From the NCBI GenBank assembly GCA_030248295.1, contig JASANH010001384.1, forward strand, positions 118,080 to 182,079: DNA of 64,000 nucleotides. The letters are read 5' to 3'. How positions within the stretch are numbered: the first letter of the stretch is position 1; each line of letters opens with the position of its first letter. A program made the translations under genes and the position numbers. Positions 1 through 10,790 of the stretch are shown one piece after another. The notes under the pieces are model-generated. The model did not search any database. It saw only the letters and a program-made list of their open reading frames with translations, and had not been told where the DNA came from. This stretch comes from Mesodorylaimus sp. YZB2_4. Its lineage: Eukaryota > Nematoda > Enoplea > Dorylaimida > Dorylaimidae.

Positions 1-265
1 ATCATCGATCATGACTTGATGACAATCTCAAGAGCGACTGATCATCGATCAACATATTTTTGATTTAAGAGATATAAATCAGATTCCCATGATACAGAAT
101 CTGCACCTACTACAGTGCAGATTCTGCGATAATCGATGAAATCGACAATGCAAATCGCTTCGGCAAGACGCATCAATCAAATAGGATCGATAATCATTCA
201 TTGATTATCGATTATCAGCATCGATCAATTATCGATCGACCTACTCACCCCTAGTTCCCACTTAC
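1..265. repeat. AT-rich intronic DNA with repeated GATCATCGATC words
   Basis: This is intron of the DCAF8-like gene. It contains repeated and palindromic combinations of ATCGAT, GATCATCGATC (positions 5 and 40 areas) and TGATTATCGATTATC (about 190-235). No coding exon of the downstream DCAF8 sequence was seen in it. Confidence 0.5.
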
Positions 266-2566
266 TTATTTGGCTTGGGATCACGCAAATCCAATTCGTA
301 CACCACCGCATCATCGCCGCACGACAAGAACGTATGTGGCGAGTCCGTCTCCAAAGTTAGCTAAAATAAAAAGAACTACAAAACTGAACTCAAAATCAGT
401 GACGCCAGTCTTTGTTGCATGCACTGGAAAACAGTGCTTTTCGTGCTTGAGCCCATGTCTCACTAAAACATATGACAAAGGCAGGCATGCGCACTCGACT
501 CGAGGAGCGTGAAGCGACACATTAAAATCACAAAAACCCCATCATTACCGTTACAATCTGAACCGCCTGCAATCTCTCACCTTATGCGACGATCCACGAT
601 GCTGAGCCAACTTTCGCGTACCCTTACATACGCCACGTACTGATAATTCGGCCAATCGAACTTGACCATCACGAGCGCATGTGACCAAATGGCAATCGCC
701 GCTTAATGGCATAAATTTCGCCTAAAAAATGAGGAATCATTTAAATTTTTTAAATTGAAACCACTGTCAAGTTTTTTAACAGTTGGACAGAAAACTTTTG
801 ACAAAACAATTACGGACGACTTGACTAGAAAACAGGATTGCCACAGTGCAAGTTTTCCACAGGTTGAACCGCTTCGTTACCCTGCTGGGAAACACCACAA
901 AACCAGCTACTCGTGTCTCTTTGGTGGTATTGGTACAAACTTTAACGTAAACCAGATAATAGAATTTCCTGAGCCAACAGCGTCACAGCTACAGTAGACA
1001 GCAGGATCAGCTCTGTTTTCCGAAGACGCCGGTACAGCGAATAGCTCAGCCCCGCCTAAGCCGCCTGAAGATCTCTATCTAATGCACGCTTTTCATCCCC
1101 TTCCAAAGTCGTGTGCTAAGGATAGAGAGCAGCATGAAACGATGCACTCACCTGGAACACGTTAGCCCTATGTCCACTCTCGATAGTCAACAAGGGCGTC
1201 TTTGTAGTCCAATCCCAAATAACAACATTCAAATCATCCGAGCCGCTGGCCAGTCGCGTACCACTTTCATTGAAATGTAGACAATTCACGCATCCTTCGT
1301 GCAATTCCATTTTATACATCAATTCCAGGCGTTGTACAAAATGCATGGCTCCATTAGCGTAATATCGAAACAAATGGGGTGACTTTGTACTCGACACACC
1401 CAGCTCGCGTTGACGCCACGCTTTCACTGCATTCCATTTATGAGCCGGCATCGACCAATCGTCCATCGATATCGAAGCTGCAGCAGAGGCGGCCGATCCA
1501 TTCGCTGCGGCTGTAGTGCCGTCGACACAGCTTCGACTAGTCATCATCGAATCATCTTCATCGCTCGACGATGATCGAAGCCCACGATCGGCTTGTTGAC
1601 GTCCACTGCGCATCGTATCGTCCTTGCTCGTCTCCAAATCGTCTCGCGTCGGTGTCGTATCGACAGCTTCATAAAATTGTGTACCACCGTTCGAAGGCGA
1701 CGAAACTGAATCCCGTTCACCAGATGGATCGTTGAAGACTGATCTAGATTTCCGAGATAAATATTCCGGTTCCCATTGACCCAGTAGAGGTTCGTTCGGT
1801 TCGCCGATTTGATCGGCATCGAAGACATTGCCACTTCCGTCTAAACCTTTATTGCTATCAGATTGTTCACCGCATTTTTCTGGATGTTTTTCTTGTGGAT
1901 ACATTTCGCAATTGACTTTTGGCTTTGCTTCGCTAGTTGGTTCAGCAGGCTCACATTCACCTAAAAATATTCGGTAACAAGCGTTGATATGCTTACTGCG
2001 ACTCGAACTGTACCTTGCTCGCCAACGCCGAGCTTCGATGCTGTCGCTCCGATCGTTTCCGTTTTCTCCTCCTTTAATTCACTGGGCTCATCTCCACCAC
2101 CGCACGATGATCCACCATCACCATATAACGATTGACGACTTCCATCCGTAGCCATCGTACTGAAAGTATCCACTACTTCGTCTAAACTCATCGATCCCAC
2201 ACTACTGCACACGTCCAGCGATCGCCCTTTCTCCCCTTTCCCATTCATTTTCCCATGATCCGTTGTCACATTTGACGGATCCGAAATCAAATTTTCGTTT
2301 ACTTGTTTCTTTTCGCGATCCTCTTGCTCGTATCGTTTCACGTGATCTGCCACATTCTTGATTGTCAAATTGGACGTGGCCGTCGACTCCTCAAGTTTAT
2401 TTTCCAATAATGATTTACGGCGTCGTTTCTTCGACGTCATTTCGTCATCTCCTGCCGCCACGCAATCGCTGACCCAATTCGAAGTCATCGATCCATCGAT
2501 TGGTGTCGGCGACTTGGATTTTTTCGCACCCGAAGGCGTCGTGGAAGCGCCGTTGTCTTCGTTCAT
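266..2566 (-). CDS. DCAF8: DCAF8/WDR42A-like WD40 protein, 5' part (3' end off the window)
   Basis: DCAF8 proteins are WD40 substrate receptors of CUL4-DDB1 ubiquitin ligases. Four minus-strand exons join in phase: 2566-2014, 1960-1152, 721-581 and 360-266, coding about 532 residues before the left edge. The start is the ATG at 2566. The first ~290 residues are acidic and serine-rich low complexity. The family signature follows: an HKW motif, the block [20 protein letters not shown], then VIWDW and SGHRANVFQ. Exon 3 carries [12 protein letters not shown]. Exon 4 carries [20 protein letters not shown]. All of these match vertebrate DCAF8 as I recall it. Intron 1 is only 53 bp (1961-2013). The phase-1 donor after GAGCAAG was preferred over a stronger-looking GTAAGC downstream because only it keeps the frame. 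The remaining WD repeats must lie left of base 266. Confidence 0.9.
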
Positions 2567-3206
2567 TTTTCTAAAGTTCTTGATAGAGACTTTTTGAAAT
2601 TTTTTTACGAAATAGTTGAAAATGAGAGAAACATCAAAGTTTGTTTACATTTCGCCTCCCCAGAAAAAATTTTGGGTGGAGAAAAGAGAAGAGAAGTAAA
2701 GATCTCCTTGCTAGACCTGCTACAGTAGAAAACATAAGCGCACATTTGTGGCAGACAGCCTCTCACACCTTATGACAAGAAGCGGTAGTTTTAAAACATT
2801 AGCCGAGCAAATCGTCCGTGCTATATTTTTCAATTCGCTTTCCACATCAGGTACAGGATTGTGTGAGGATCAGCATATGTCAAAATGGTCAGCCTTTGCC
2901 ACGCACTGCTGTAAAAACTTAGTGTGAGCGACGTTGCTTCTATTTTGAGAGCTGGTTTCTGACGATTAACAGGATGACCATCCTTACATGTCGCTCTCAC
3001 TCGAAGGAGCCATCTTTGATTTATGGTGACCAGAAGCCTGGAACGTCACATGAATTACCGCATGAGCTAAGCGTGTTCCGTAGCTCAAGCTGTAGATGGT
3101 GAATCAGGCCGTACAGCACAATCATTAGAGCATGCCGCAGAGTGCTATGATGATGGCCACTGTACGGCACACAGTTCAGCACCTACTGTATGTACGTCTC
3201 AAACTA
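2567..3206. other. Intergenic / 5' flank of the DCAF8-like gene
   Basis: No credible ORF or known repeat is recognised. It separates the minus-strand DCAF8-like start from the first lectin-type gene and presumably holds the DCAF8 promoter. No TATA box could be assigned. Confidence 0.4.
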
Positions 3207-3333
3207 GTGTAACCAGCATTCCTGACGGTCCGGAGATCGATACTCTCCCTTGGCTGGGTATAGTGCCTTCTTCCTATCGTAGTTTATAGCCCAAGAGACT
3301 TTAGTCTCGACCGCCTGGGTGCGCTGGTTGCAC
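3207..3333 (+). mobile_element. MITE-like element, copy 1 (GTGTAACCAGC termini)
   Basis: The left end GTGTAACCAGC (3207-3217) is an imperfect inverted match to the right end GCTGGTTGCAC (3323-3333). Internal blocks (GGAGATCGATACTCTCCC near 3232 and CGCCTGGGTGCGC near 3313) recur in reverse orientation at 20605-20692 and 44326-44508. The 127-bp size and absence of coding capacity fit a non-autonomous DNA transposon. Confidence 0.6.
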
Positions 3334-3570
3334 TCGCAAGTCTGGCAAGTTGCTGCCTCGGTTGTGTGCAGCCTCTTACGCACGATTCAGGGGGTTCGAG
3401 GATGCTTGTATAAAATTTGCATATATCCTGTATGCTACTTTTTGGGGCAGGGTTCGAAGAGGATTTTCCTTCTTCCGCAAAGCGAAATCATGCATCCGCG
3501 CAAATTCCAAGCCTTGGATATACAGTATGTAGCCCCCTACCGTAACCTTTAGTCCATTGTTCTTGTAGGG

Positions 3571-3631
3571 ACATCGAGGTCATGTGCCTGCTGTTGCTTT
3601 AAAGCGAACAGCAGGCACATGACCTCGATGT
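3571..3631. repeat. Long near-perfect hairpin (about 30-bp arms)
   Basis: Bases 3571-3600 are the reverse complement of 3601-3631 except for one extra G at about 3606. The two arms meet directly at a TTTAAA centre. It could be a recent foldback, a transposon end or a transcribed stem-loop. It lies about 0.6 kb upstream of the first lectin-type gene and next to a small unidentified minus-strand ORF. Confidence 0.75.
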
Positions 3632-3676
3632 TGGTGGTCCTCAACACTTGCGAGAAGCACTGCTTCCCATTCGCAG

Positions 3677-3973
3677 TCAGTTCCCCCGACCCCGCATCCG
3701 GCAGGCGTACTGCTTAGCGATGAACGCAGAGGTATTATTGTGCTGCATTCGCAGGGCGTCCCGGTACTGTCCATAGACGCTGCCGCAGATGTCCACAGGC
3801 CCCCGTCGATCAAGGACGTATTTTTCTTGTTTTAACTTCTTCTTGATCGATTTGAGGAGAAACTTGGCTTCCTTCCACAACGCGGGGGCCATGACTCGGT
3901 TGAGGACGACCTGTAACGCTTTCATCATCTTTCCATTCTTGTTCTCGTGCGTAATTGAGCTTGGGTCAGTCAC
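3677..3973 (-). CDS. Small unidentified ORF, about 98 codons
   Basis: An open frame on the minus strand with a lysine-rich segment (residues about 34-55) and a tyrosine/arginine/cysteine-rich C-terminus. I do not recognise the family. It overlaps another open frame in a different phase (3580-3813) and sits beside the large hairpin at 3571-3631, so a remnant of a mobile element is as likely as a gene. There is no clear start or splice evidence. Confidence 0.2.
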   Translation of the reverse strand: MTDPSSITHENKNGKMMKALQVVLNRVMAPALWKEAKFLLKSIKKKLKQEKYVLDRRGPVDICGSVYGQYRDALRMQHNNTSAFIAKQYACRMRGRGN

Positions 3974-4007
3974 AGTTACAGAGAGACAATCTCGTACCGA
4001 ATGCTCT

Positions 4008-4264
4008 AACGCACTTCGTCACCCGTCATTGCCGCTCTCGTCGACGACCCCCTCCATTGTTCCAGCTTATTCTTAATTTATCTGTCCATCTCATCTCCTT
4101 TGTCTACCCTCATCCTTCCAGAGCTCGTCGAATAGCAGCCTCCGCCTACGGCCTGTCAAATAAATGGAACATGTAAGAGCACAGAAAACTGAAAAGGGAG
4201 CAGACTTCTACACCCAGTTTAACCTTGTTGGCGGGAAGGATCTCCGACGGTTTCCTTACAAAAA
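4008..4264 (+). promoter_or_regulatory. 5' flank of lectin/PAN gene 1, conserved with gene 2
   Basis: The block around 4020-4070 (GTCACCCGTCATTGCCGCTC, later ATTGTTCCAGCTT) aligns with about 7212-7273 upstream of the second paralogue. The tandem duplication therefore includes proximal 5' flank. The position matching the gene 2 TATAAAA reads CAAATAAAT (about 4157), a weaker TATA-like sequence. Confidence 0.5.
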
Positions 4265-6468
4265 ATGTTTCCATTTCTGCTGTTATGTGCGTTTTTCTCA
4301 TCTGGGTTGATAAACCCCACGATCAGTGCCCTTTCACGTAAGCAATTATGTGATAATGGGATGAAATACCGAAGCCGCTGCAGAAAGGGACTCATCGAAG
4401 AAGGGGTCTTTCTATGTACTGGGCTCTATTGCCGCAGAGTGCACCACCTCTTCAGTCTGCATTTCCTGTTCACGATTGATATCTCTTTTTAGAGCAATGT
4501 TTCCCAGAACGCACCGATTTTATGGACTACTGCACAAATTCTTTGAAAGGGGTGGTGGACGGTAGCCGCTGCTTTTTCATTGTGAATAGCCAGGGGACAT
4601 GGGACGACGCGTGGGCAACGTGTCAGGCCGAAGGAGCGGCACTGGCGCAGATCCATACGCTGAGAGAACATCAAGCAGTGATGAAACTCGCCACTGATGT
4701 ACGATATCCTGAAGTATTTTGCCCACCAACCATTCTTTTGGGTTCGCACAGTATTTTTCCTTTAGCCGTGCGTTGAAATTCACAATTTGATTTGGGGCTT
4801 TTTGTAGAGATCGAACAATAAGTCTGCAGCATACTCCTCAAGCTTTCCAGCCTGCAATAGGTGGACTGACCATGAGTGTAGTGAAAACACAGCGCTTTTT
4901 AAACAGAGTTAAAAAGAACCAACATTTTTTTAAAACGATTCAAATGATTATTAGGGTGGTTACAGAACTGACGAAGTAATAATAGCCATGCGTGACAATC
5001 AGCTATTCTCATTTGGATGCGCCATAAAATCCTCAGCCAGCTGGTATTCCTCGGAAACCACTGCCGAATCCCAGTTACAAGTTCTCGATACATTCGCAAA
5101 ATACTACCAATGCTCCCATCCAAACCTTGTGGAGGCAAATCCGGTGTGCTTTGCATTAAATTGGAAGGACATTGATTGCTACAAAATAAAAGTATTCGTA
5201 ATTATCGAAGTGGGAGATGTAACATGGTATCCAGTATGCCAGCTGTCAAGTAAGTGACACGACATTTTGTTCAGGGAGAGTTTTTGCGAGGATAGATCGA
5301 CCATCTGGACATTCACAAGAGGTGATAGTCTGGTCATCCAAACATTCAGGCAATAGCATCTTTTCACTTCGGCAAGTCCAACTCTTCTGTGCTGTTAACA
5401 GGCTACATAGAGTCTGGAAATATGGTTTTATACTTAAGACACGATAGGCCGCAAAAAAATTTAATCAAATGAATAAAGCCCAGAGGACGGTATGCTTTAT
5501 AAGGTATAAGGCTCACCATTGCTATCTTGATATTTGAGCTGAAAAACCGAGCTCTGAAATTGAAAATCCTTTCTCTGATGGTTTTTTGAGATCCTACACT
5601 TGGCTCATATGATGCGAAACCGTCCAGTAGCGCCCTGCCTTGGGTTTCGAGCCTTTCGGTTCTGCATAAGGGCATCTGGCAGGGCAGGGCATCTGGCTCG
5701 GTTCTGATGGCAGGGTATCTGCATAAGAGCGCCATAGAGTACATACGTCTGTGCTGCTGCAGTTTCTGTGAGTGTTGTGTCAAATACAATGTTCTGAAGC
5801 AATTTGAGAGCGCCCACGATCAACCTGTTAAGTAATTTTTGACGATATAGTAACCGACACATGTTGGCCAAGAACCCTGTACATGCGCGCCCATACTGCA
5901 ATACTGCATCAATACGAGATCCCATCGGCTCTGCTGGAAGTCCTGTAGGTTAGGATTACAAAGCAGAGCTTAACTCACTCCCACTAGCAGTACAGACCTC
6001 ACAGTTACAATGCTGCTATTACTGCATATAAAACGAGTGAAATCTGCTGTCTGAGATCAGAAGGCGCGCCATTAGGATGAGTGAAAGGTCACAATGTAGG
6101 TGATCACAAGTCCTTTCATAACGTGTCTGCATTTTGTGAGCTAGTGTCAAAGTTGTGAAGGGACAGAAACAGAAGTCAATGAATTTATCATTTTTTCAGA
6201 TGAAGTCGAAACTTTCACCTTGACTGAATTCTGCATGACTGAAACGCCCGTAGAAACATTCAAGAGTCCTGTCCTTCAGGATTGTGTGGAAGCATGTGCC
6301 GATCGAACTTGGTGTCGCAGTTACAATTTCATGGATTATGGCGTTGAGAATCCAAGTAATGAATGCCAGATGTTTTCAAGATCGATTCGTGATTGTACGA
6401 TGGATCAGGCCAAGTGTCCGAGCATGCAGAAGACGAATGACACCTGTTTTCATTACGACTATGACTGA
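4265..6468 (+). CDS. Secreted C-type-lectin-like + PAN domain protein (paralogue 1, intact)
   Basis: Five exons join in phase: 4265-4337, 4493-4698, 4808-4860, 4966-5249 and 6200-6468, giving 294 residues. Residues 1-22 are a hydrophobic signal peptide beginning MFPFLLLCAFF. Residues about 27-205 form a C-type-lectin-like domain: a DYC start, a GSRCFFIV strand, the WDDAWATCQAEGAALAQIHT block typical of CTLDs, and later C, W and C residues (CFALNW, WYPVC). I see no clear calcium-binding EPN/QPD plus WND motif, so sugar binding is unproven. Residues about 206-294 are a cysteine-rich PAN/apple-like module (CVEACADRTWCRSY; final CFHYDYD). Exon 3 (53 nt) is the least certain; it is supported because the same phase-0-to-2 exon can be placed in the paralogue at 8369-8427. 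Expected to be secreted; the ligand is unknown. Confidence 0.75.
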
Positions 6469-6784
6469 ACACCAATTTAACATGCTGATTCATATTATCT
6501 TCTTTCAGGGCTTAACAGCAGGATTGACGGACTTTGTATATCTGATCTGGGGACGCTGAGTGTGATGTGATCAAAGTTGAATATTGAAGAAAACATGGAT
6601 CTTGGAAAATAAATGAAATAAAATAAATGAAAATGGCGATACAACAAACAATCGAGTTATTTGGAAAATAAGGTGGTTTGTCTGTTCAGTCAGAACATGA
6701 ACAGAGAGTTGTTTCCGAGGCTCGGTCAGCAGAATCACTACAAACGGGTTCGCGCTTGGAGACTTCGGCACTCCTCTTTATTGC

Positions 6785-6890
6785 ACTGGTTGCAAGTCGA
6801 TGGCCTCTAACCTAGCGGTATAATTACTGTAGTGTCAAGCATAATTGGCTTTCTGACTAGTTTTTGACCAGTCTTTATAACAAAATCTGC
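6785..6890 (+). repeat. Dispersed repeat, partner at 13491-13605
   Basis: It shares blocks (GGCCTCTAAC, AGCATAAT-GGCTTTCTGA, ATAAAATCTGC in diverged form) in the same order with 13491-13605. It flanks the lectin gene cluster on its inner side; the partner lies just beyond gene 2. Confidence 0.55.
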
Positions 6891-7189
6891 TTGTGTACAC
6901 AAATTACATTAGTACGAGTCTCTCATTCGCATATGTCAACACTGTCACCACTAATCAGCGCAAGTCACATCGCCGATTTAATTTTCGGAGCAGTTTATTG
7001 GGGAGGCCTACCTGGTGCAGTAGTTGCTTTCGCAAGAAATTACCAAGTTTTTATAAGTCATTTATGCAGTTGGTGTTCACATGAGAATTCAGACTCAAAA
7101 GTTCTCAGCCAGATCTATCTGCGTGCGTCTACAGCATGGGGGGATTTTCCGCGCACCATACCCATATAAGCCACGAGGTATATGCCGAG

Positions 7190-7447
7190 CACTGTTGCAT
7201 TAGCAGGCACTTTATCACCCACCGTCGTCATGCCGCTGTCGTCAGCGATCCCAACCTCCGTTGTTCCAGCTTTGCGGTGCAAACAATTACATCTTCCCTC
7301 ATTTATCTTGTTTCGTGAGCCTGCTATAAAAAATGAGCAAATAATGTAAAATCACAAAGGGAAAACTAAAATATTGACCTCTAATAGCAGATGAAACTCT
7401 GCCTTGCTGGCGAAAAGGGTCCAGCTGAGGGCGGGTATAGTAAACGT
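7190..7447 (+). promoter_or_regulatory. 5' flank of lectin/PAN gene 2 with TATA box
   Basis: TATAAAAAA lies at 7325-7333, about 120 bp before the signal-peptide ATG. Upstream, about 7212-7273 matches the 5' flank of gene 1 (GTCATGCCGCTGTCGTC, then GTTGTTCCAGCTTT). The shared flank shows duplication of promoter as well as coding sequence. Confidence 0.5.
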
Positions 7448-9069
7448 ATGAAAATGTTCTTATTTCTGCTCTTAACTGCGTGTCTCACATTCAGCTTGAT
7501 GAAGCCCGTGATCGCTGTTTCGCCGAGTAAGTATCTTACAGCATGCATGAAAGTCTTGTTCTCCAGCACTATGCATTGGTCTTGGACTGCTGCTGTAGCC
7601 AGCTCCAAAGCCAACGAAAATTTGTCTTTCTTGACCCGTTTGAGTGGTAACGACGGATGGTTCGGCCATTTTATCTTGGACGGTTCTGCTGTTTTTGGTG
7701 CGAGACTGTCGATAGTGGCTATACTAGAAAAACCAAGAACTGACAATAATATTGCCACTCATTTTCCTTGTCAACTTACTTTCGCCAGTTCTGAAAACAA
7801 ATTCGTATCTGACCCATTTTTGAAAAACGGCTTCGTGTGAACCAAGTGAACGAGAACGAAGATTAATCCCACAGGTATATGGTGGAACCAAGGTGCCAAC
7901 AATTCGTTTTTATTTACTTAGCGCACCCGTTACATTTTTTGTCCATTGCGGAATGAGACAGGAAACAAGTTTTCATATCAGAAAACGGGCGCGAACACTG
8001 ACCGCAAGCGATGGATTAGCATTGCGATCAGTAAACCTGCACCTCCTTTCAGCACACTGTTTCCCTGTACCCAGCGATTTCAAAGATTACTGCACAATTA
8101 CCCTAAAAGGCGTGGTGGATGGTAGCCGCTGCTTTCTCATCGTGAATGCTCCAGGTACCTGGGACGACGCACGGGCAACGTGTGAGAGCAAAGGAGCGGT
8201 ACTGGCTTAGATCCACACATTACTGTACGGGAATATCGAGCAGCGTTGAATCTCGCGGATAATGTAAGAAGCTGTAGCTTAAACCTACGCTATCTTTTTG
8301 GAGCACACAGTTTCCTGTCCCGTGCATTCACATTTGCACGATTTTCTTTGCTTCCCACATCTAAGCAGCGTTCAAACTGCGACTTATCAGACTCAATTGC
8401 CCCCTATAAGCAGACACAAAAAATCCTGTGATTAATCATCTGTGCAAGGAAGGCACAGCTAGAAAAACACGGACTCAACAAGGCTCGTCTTTTTTTAATA
8501 TAATGAAAACTATTAATATAGAAAAATTACAGAACGGACGAAATTATAATAGCCATGCGTGATGGAATTACATCTGGATGCGCCATAACAGGCTCATCGT
8601 CAGCCGAATGGTATTCCACCAATACATTTGCTGATTCCCGATTGCAAGCTCGCAATACGTTCGCAAAATACTACGAATGCTCCAATCAGGACTTTTTGGC
8701 AGTTCCTCCAATGTGTTTTGCATTAAATTGGAAGAACATTGCTTGCTACAAGAAACTAAGGGTATTTTTACCTGGACTGGTCGACGTTAAATGGTATCCG
8801 ATATGCCAGTTCTCAAGTAAGCGACAGCTTTTTCTGAGAGTTTCTGCCGGGGGGGGGGGGGGCTAGCCATCTGGACGACCAGTATGCTAGCAAAGCACCT
8901 AAGTCAGTTTTTGAGACGGTGCCAAAGCGGTTCTTATCCGATACATCTGATGTGAGATGTGAAGAAGGCCTAAAAATAGGGGCTGTAAAATGAGGGACCA
9001 TGTAAAAATCGACAGCAATCAGGCTTGACCAAAGGCTAAAATTGCTGTGCGAGCCCAACAGAAGCCACA

Positions 9070-9575
9070 CCCTGCCAAAAAGCAAGAGGCTGCTTCATGG
9101 ATTCTGACCGACCGAACTTTCAAATTTTCAAAATTAGGACCCAACTGACCTGATCTCTAAGTGTGAGATCAAGTCAGAGCTCGATGTCATCTGCTGACAG
9201 ACGATTCCCCACTTGCCAGACTGCCATGTTGAATTAGACTAGCTTTGGGCTCAGGGTACGTTTTTGAAACACCAGGATCTGTTGATTCGAAGCCAACGGT
9301 CGGCTGTCAGCAGATGACATCGAGCTCTGACTTGATCTCACAGTCAGAGATCAGGTCAGTCGGGTCCCAATTTTACGTGCAGTGTCAAAATGTGCTACCC
9401 GGTGCCATGAGGAGGCCAGGGGAGATTCTTCCAATAACCTCCCAACTTCTCTCTCAGGGAAGACATTTGAGTAAAGGCCATGCCGTCGTTTTTTTGGGTT
9501 TTAGTCAATTGGTTCAAAAAAATATGGGTTTGTATGGGTTGGGTTGGGTTCGACTTCAAAAGTGTCGGACGTCAA
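9070..9575 (+). repeat. Dispersed element, copy A, containing a ~70-bp inverted repeat
   Basis: Bases 9132-9200 are nearly the reverse complement of 9304-9373, about 100 bp apart. The block 9070-9300 aligns with 37460-37715. The block 9380-9480 aligns with the sequences flanking the insertion at 38685-39739. It ends in a GGGTTGGGTT-rich tail (9525-9560) also seen near 39940. It lies inside the last intron of the degenerate lectin-like gene. Confidence 0.7.
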
Positions 9576-10176
9576 GTGATATAGCTGCCTGACCACATAT
9601 ATATGATCAGGAAACGAAACTGAATGTTTATGGTTCAGAAACGAGAAAGGTATCCGCTCTCTGTACGATGATAACTGGCGAGCTTGGAGAGGGGACTGGA
9701 GGTGAACTGGGTTGTATTAGTAAAATTGATCTCATTCTCTCTTTGCTTGTTCCCATTTTTATTTGCACGTATTCCCGCCAAAATCAACCAACCAGCCGCC
9801 TAATGCTAAAGGAAGATTTTCGCCGGCTAATAGGTTTTTTCGGTAGGCCATACCAATACCCACATTGTGTTTAATGTAGTAAGAATCGAAAAAGGTTCTG
9901 CCACAATTACTGCGCGATTTGAAAGATAGTTCTTTTAAGTCTTCTACTATGGCTATGGATTGATATGACAAATGAGTTATTGTTGGTGGGACCCTTTTTA
10001 GGGAAACTCCTTGATCGACTGCTTTAATTTTTGACACTGGAAAGCAACCAATAATGCAACGAATCTAGCATAAATGCGAAATTATATCTGAATATAATCT
10101 ATCAAAAAAAATTGGCCGACCAAAGACCAATTGAGAATATCTCCATACGCAATACACTAGTATACACAGTATACAC

Positions 10177-10570
10177 AGGATGCGTGAATTGTCTACATTT
10201 CAATGAAAGTGGTACGCGACTGGCCAGCGGCTCGGATGATTTGAATGTTGTTATTTGGGATTGGACTACAAAGACGCCCTTGCTGACTATCGAGAGTGGA
10301 CATAGGGCTAACGTGTTCCAGGAGAGTGCATCGTTTCATGTTGCTCCCTATCCTTAGCACACGACTTTGGAAGGGGATGAAAAGCGTGCATTAGGCTAGA
10401 TATCTTCAGGCGGCTTAGGCGGGGCTGAGCTATTCGTTGTACCGGCGTCTTCTACATCTTTTTGTTTTAGCTAACTTTGTAGACGGACTCGCCACACACG
10501 TTCTTGTCGTGGGACGATGATGCGGTGGTCTACGAACTGGACTTACGTGATCCTCACAGTCAAATAAGTA
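10177..10570 (+). pseudogene. Inverted partial duplicate of the DCAF8-like gene
   Basis: The sequence matches the reverse complement of 1290 to about 1023 and then 380 to 266. It carries the [20 protein letters not shown] to SGHRANVFQ coding block, the following intron, and the exon [13 protein letters not shown]. It lacks the stretch corresponding to about 386-1022, including the whole [12 protein letters not shown] exon. The splice donor is broken (GT to GA at 10322-10323). The second exon has a nonsense codon (GAG to TAG at 10480-10482) and a Cys-Gly to Trp-Asp change. It sits in opposite orientation to its parent, in the last intron of lectin paralogue 2, and cannot make a WD40 domain. 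Confidence 0.9.
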
Positions 10571-10644
10571 ATAACGCTGTAAACGCTGTGCCAGTCAACG
10601 TCATACTCGCGTTGACGAATAAGGCCGACCGCGAGAGGGAAAGT

Positions 10645-10790
10645 AGCTTTTGGGTTGGGTTCGAAAAAAGGTCAGCCTCCAAAAAGGTCACCCAAAACCA
10701 CCCTGTCTAAAAGCCCGACCCAACCCAACCCAAAAACCCCCAAAACTGGGTTGGGTTGGGTTTTGGGACCCAATGTCAGACCTAGATGCC
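10645..10790 (+). repeat. GGGTTGGGTT/AACCCAACCC repeat block
   Basis: A self-complementary block of GGGTTGGGTT and AACCCAACCC runs ending with GGGACCCAATGTCAGACCT. It aligns with 37800-37945 in the same orientation. It belongs to the same dispersed family as the elements at 9070-9575 and 37460-40030. Confidence 0.65.

Noticed and set aside
5403-5925. Overlapping minus-strand open frames inside the fourth intron of lectin gene 1
   Set aside because: No domain and no splice logic. A short repeat around GGCAGGGCATCTG explains the local look.
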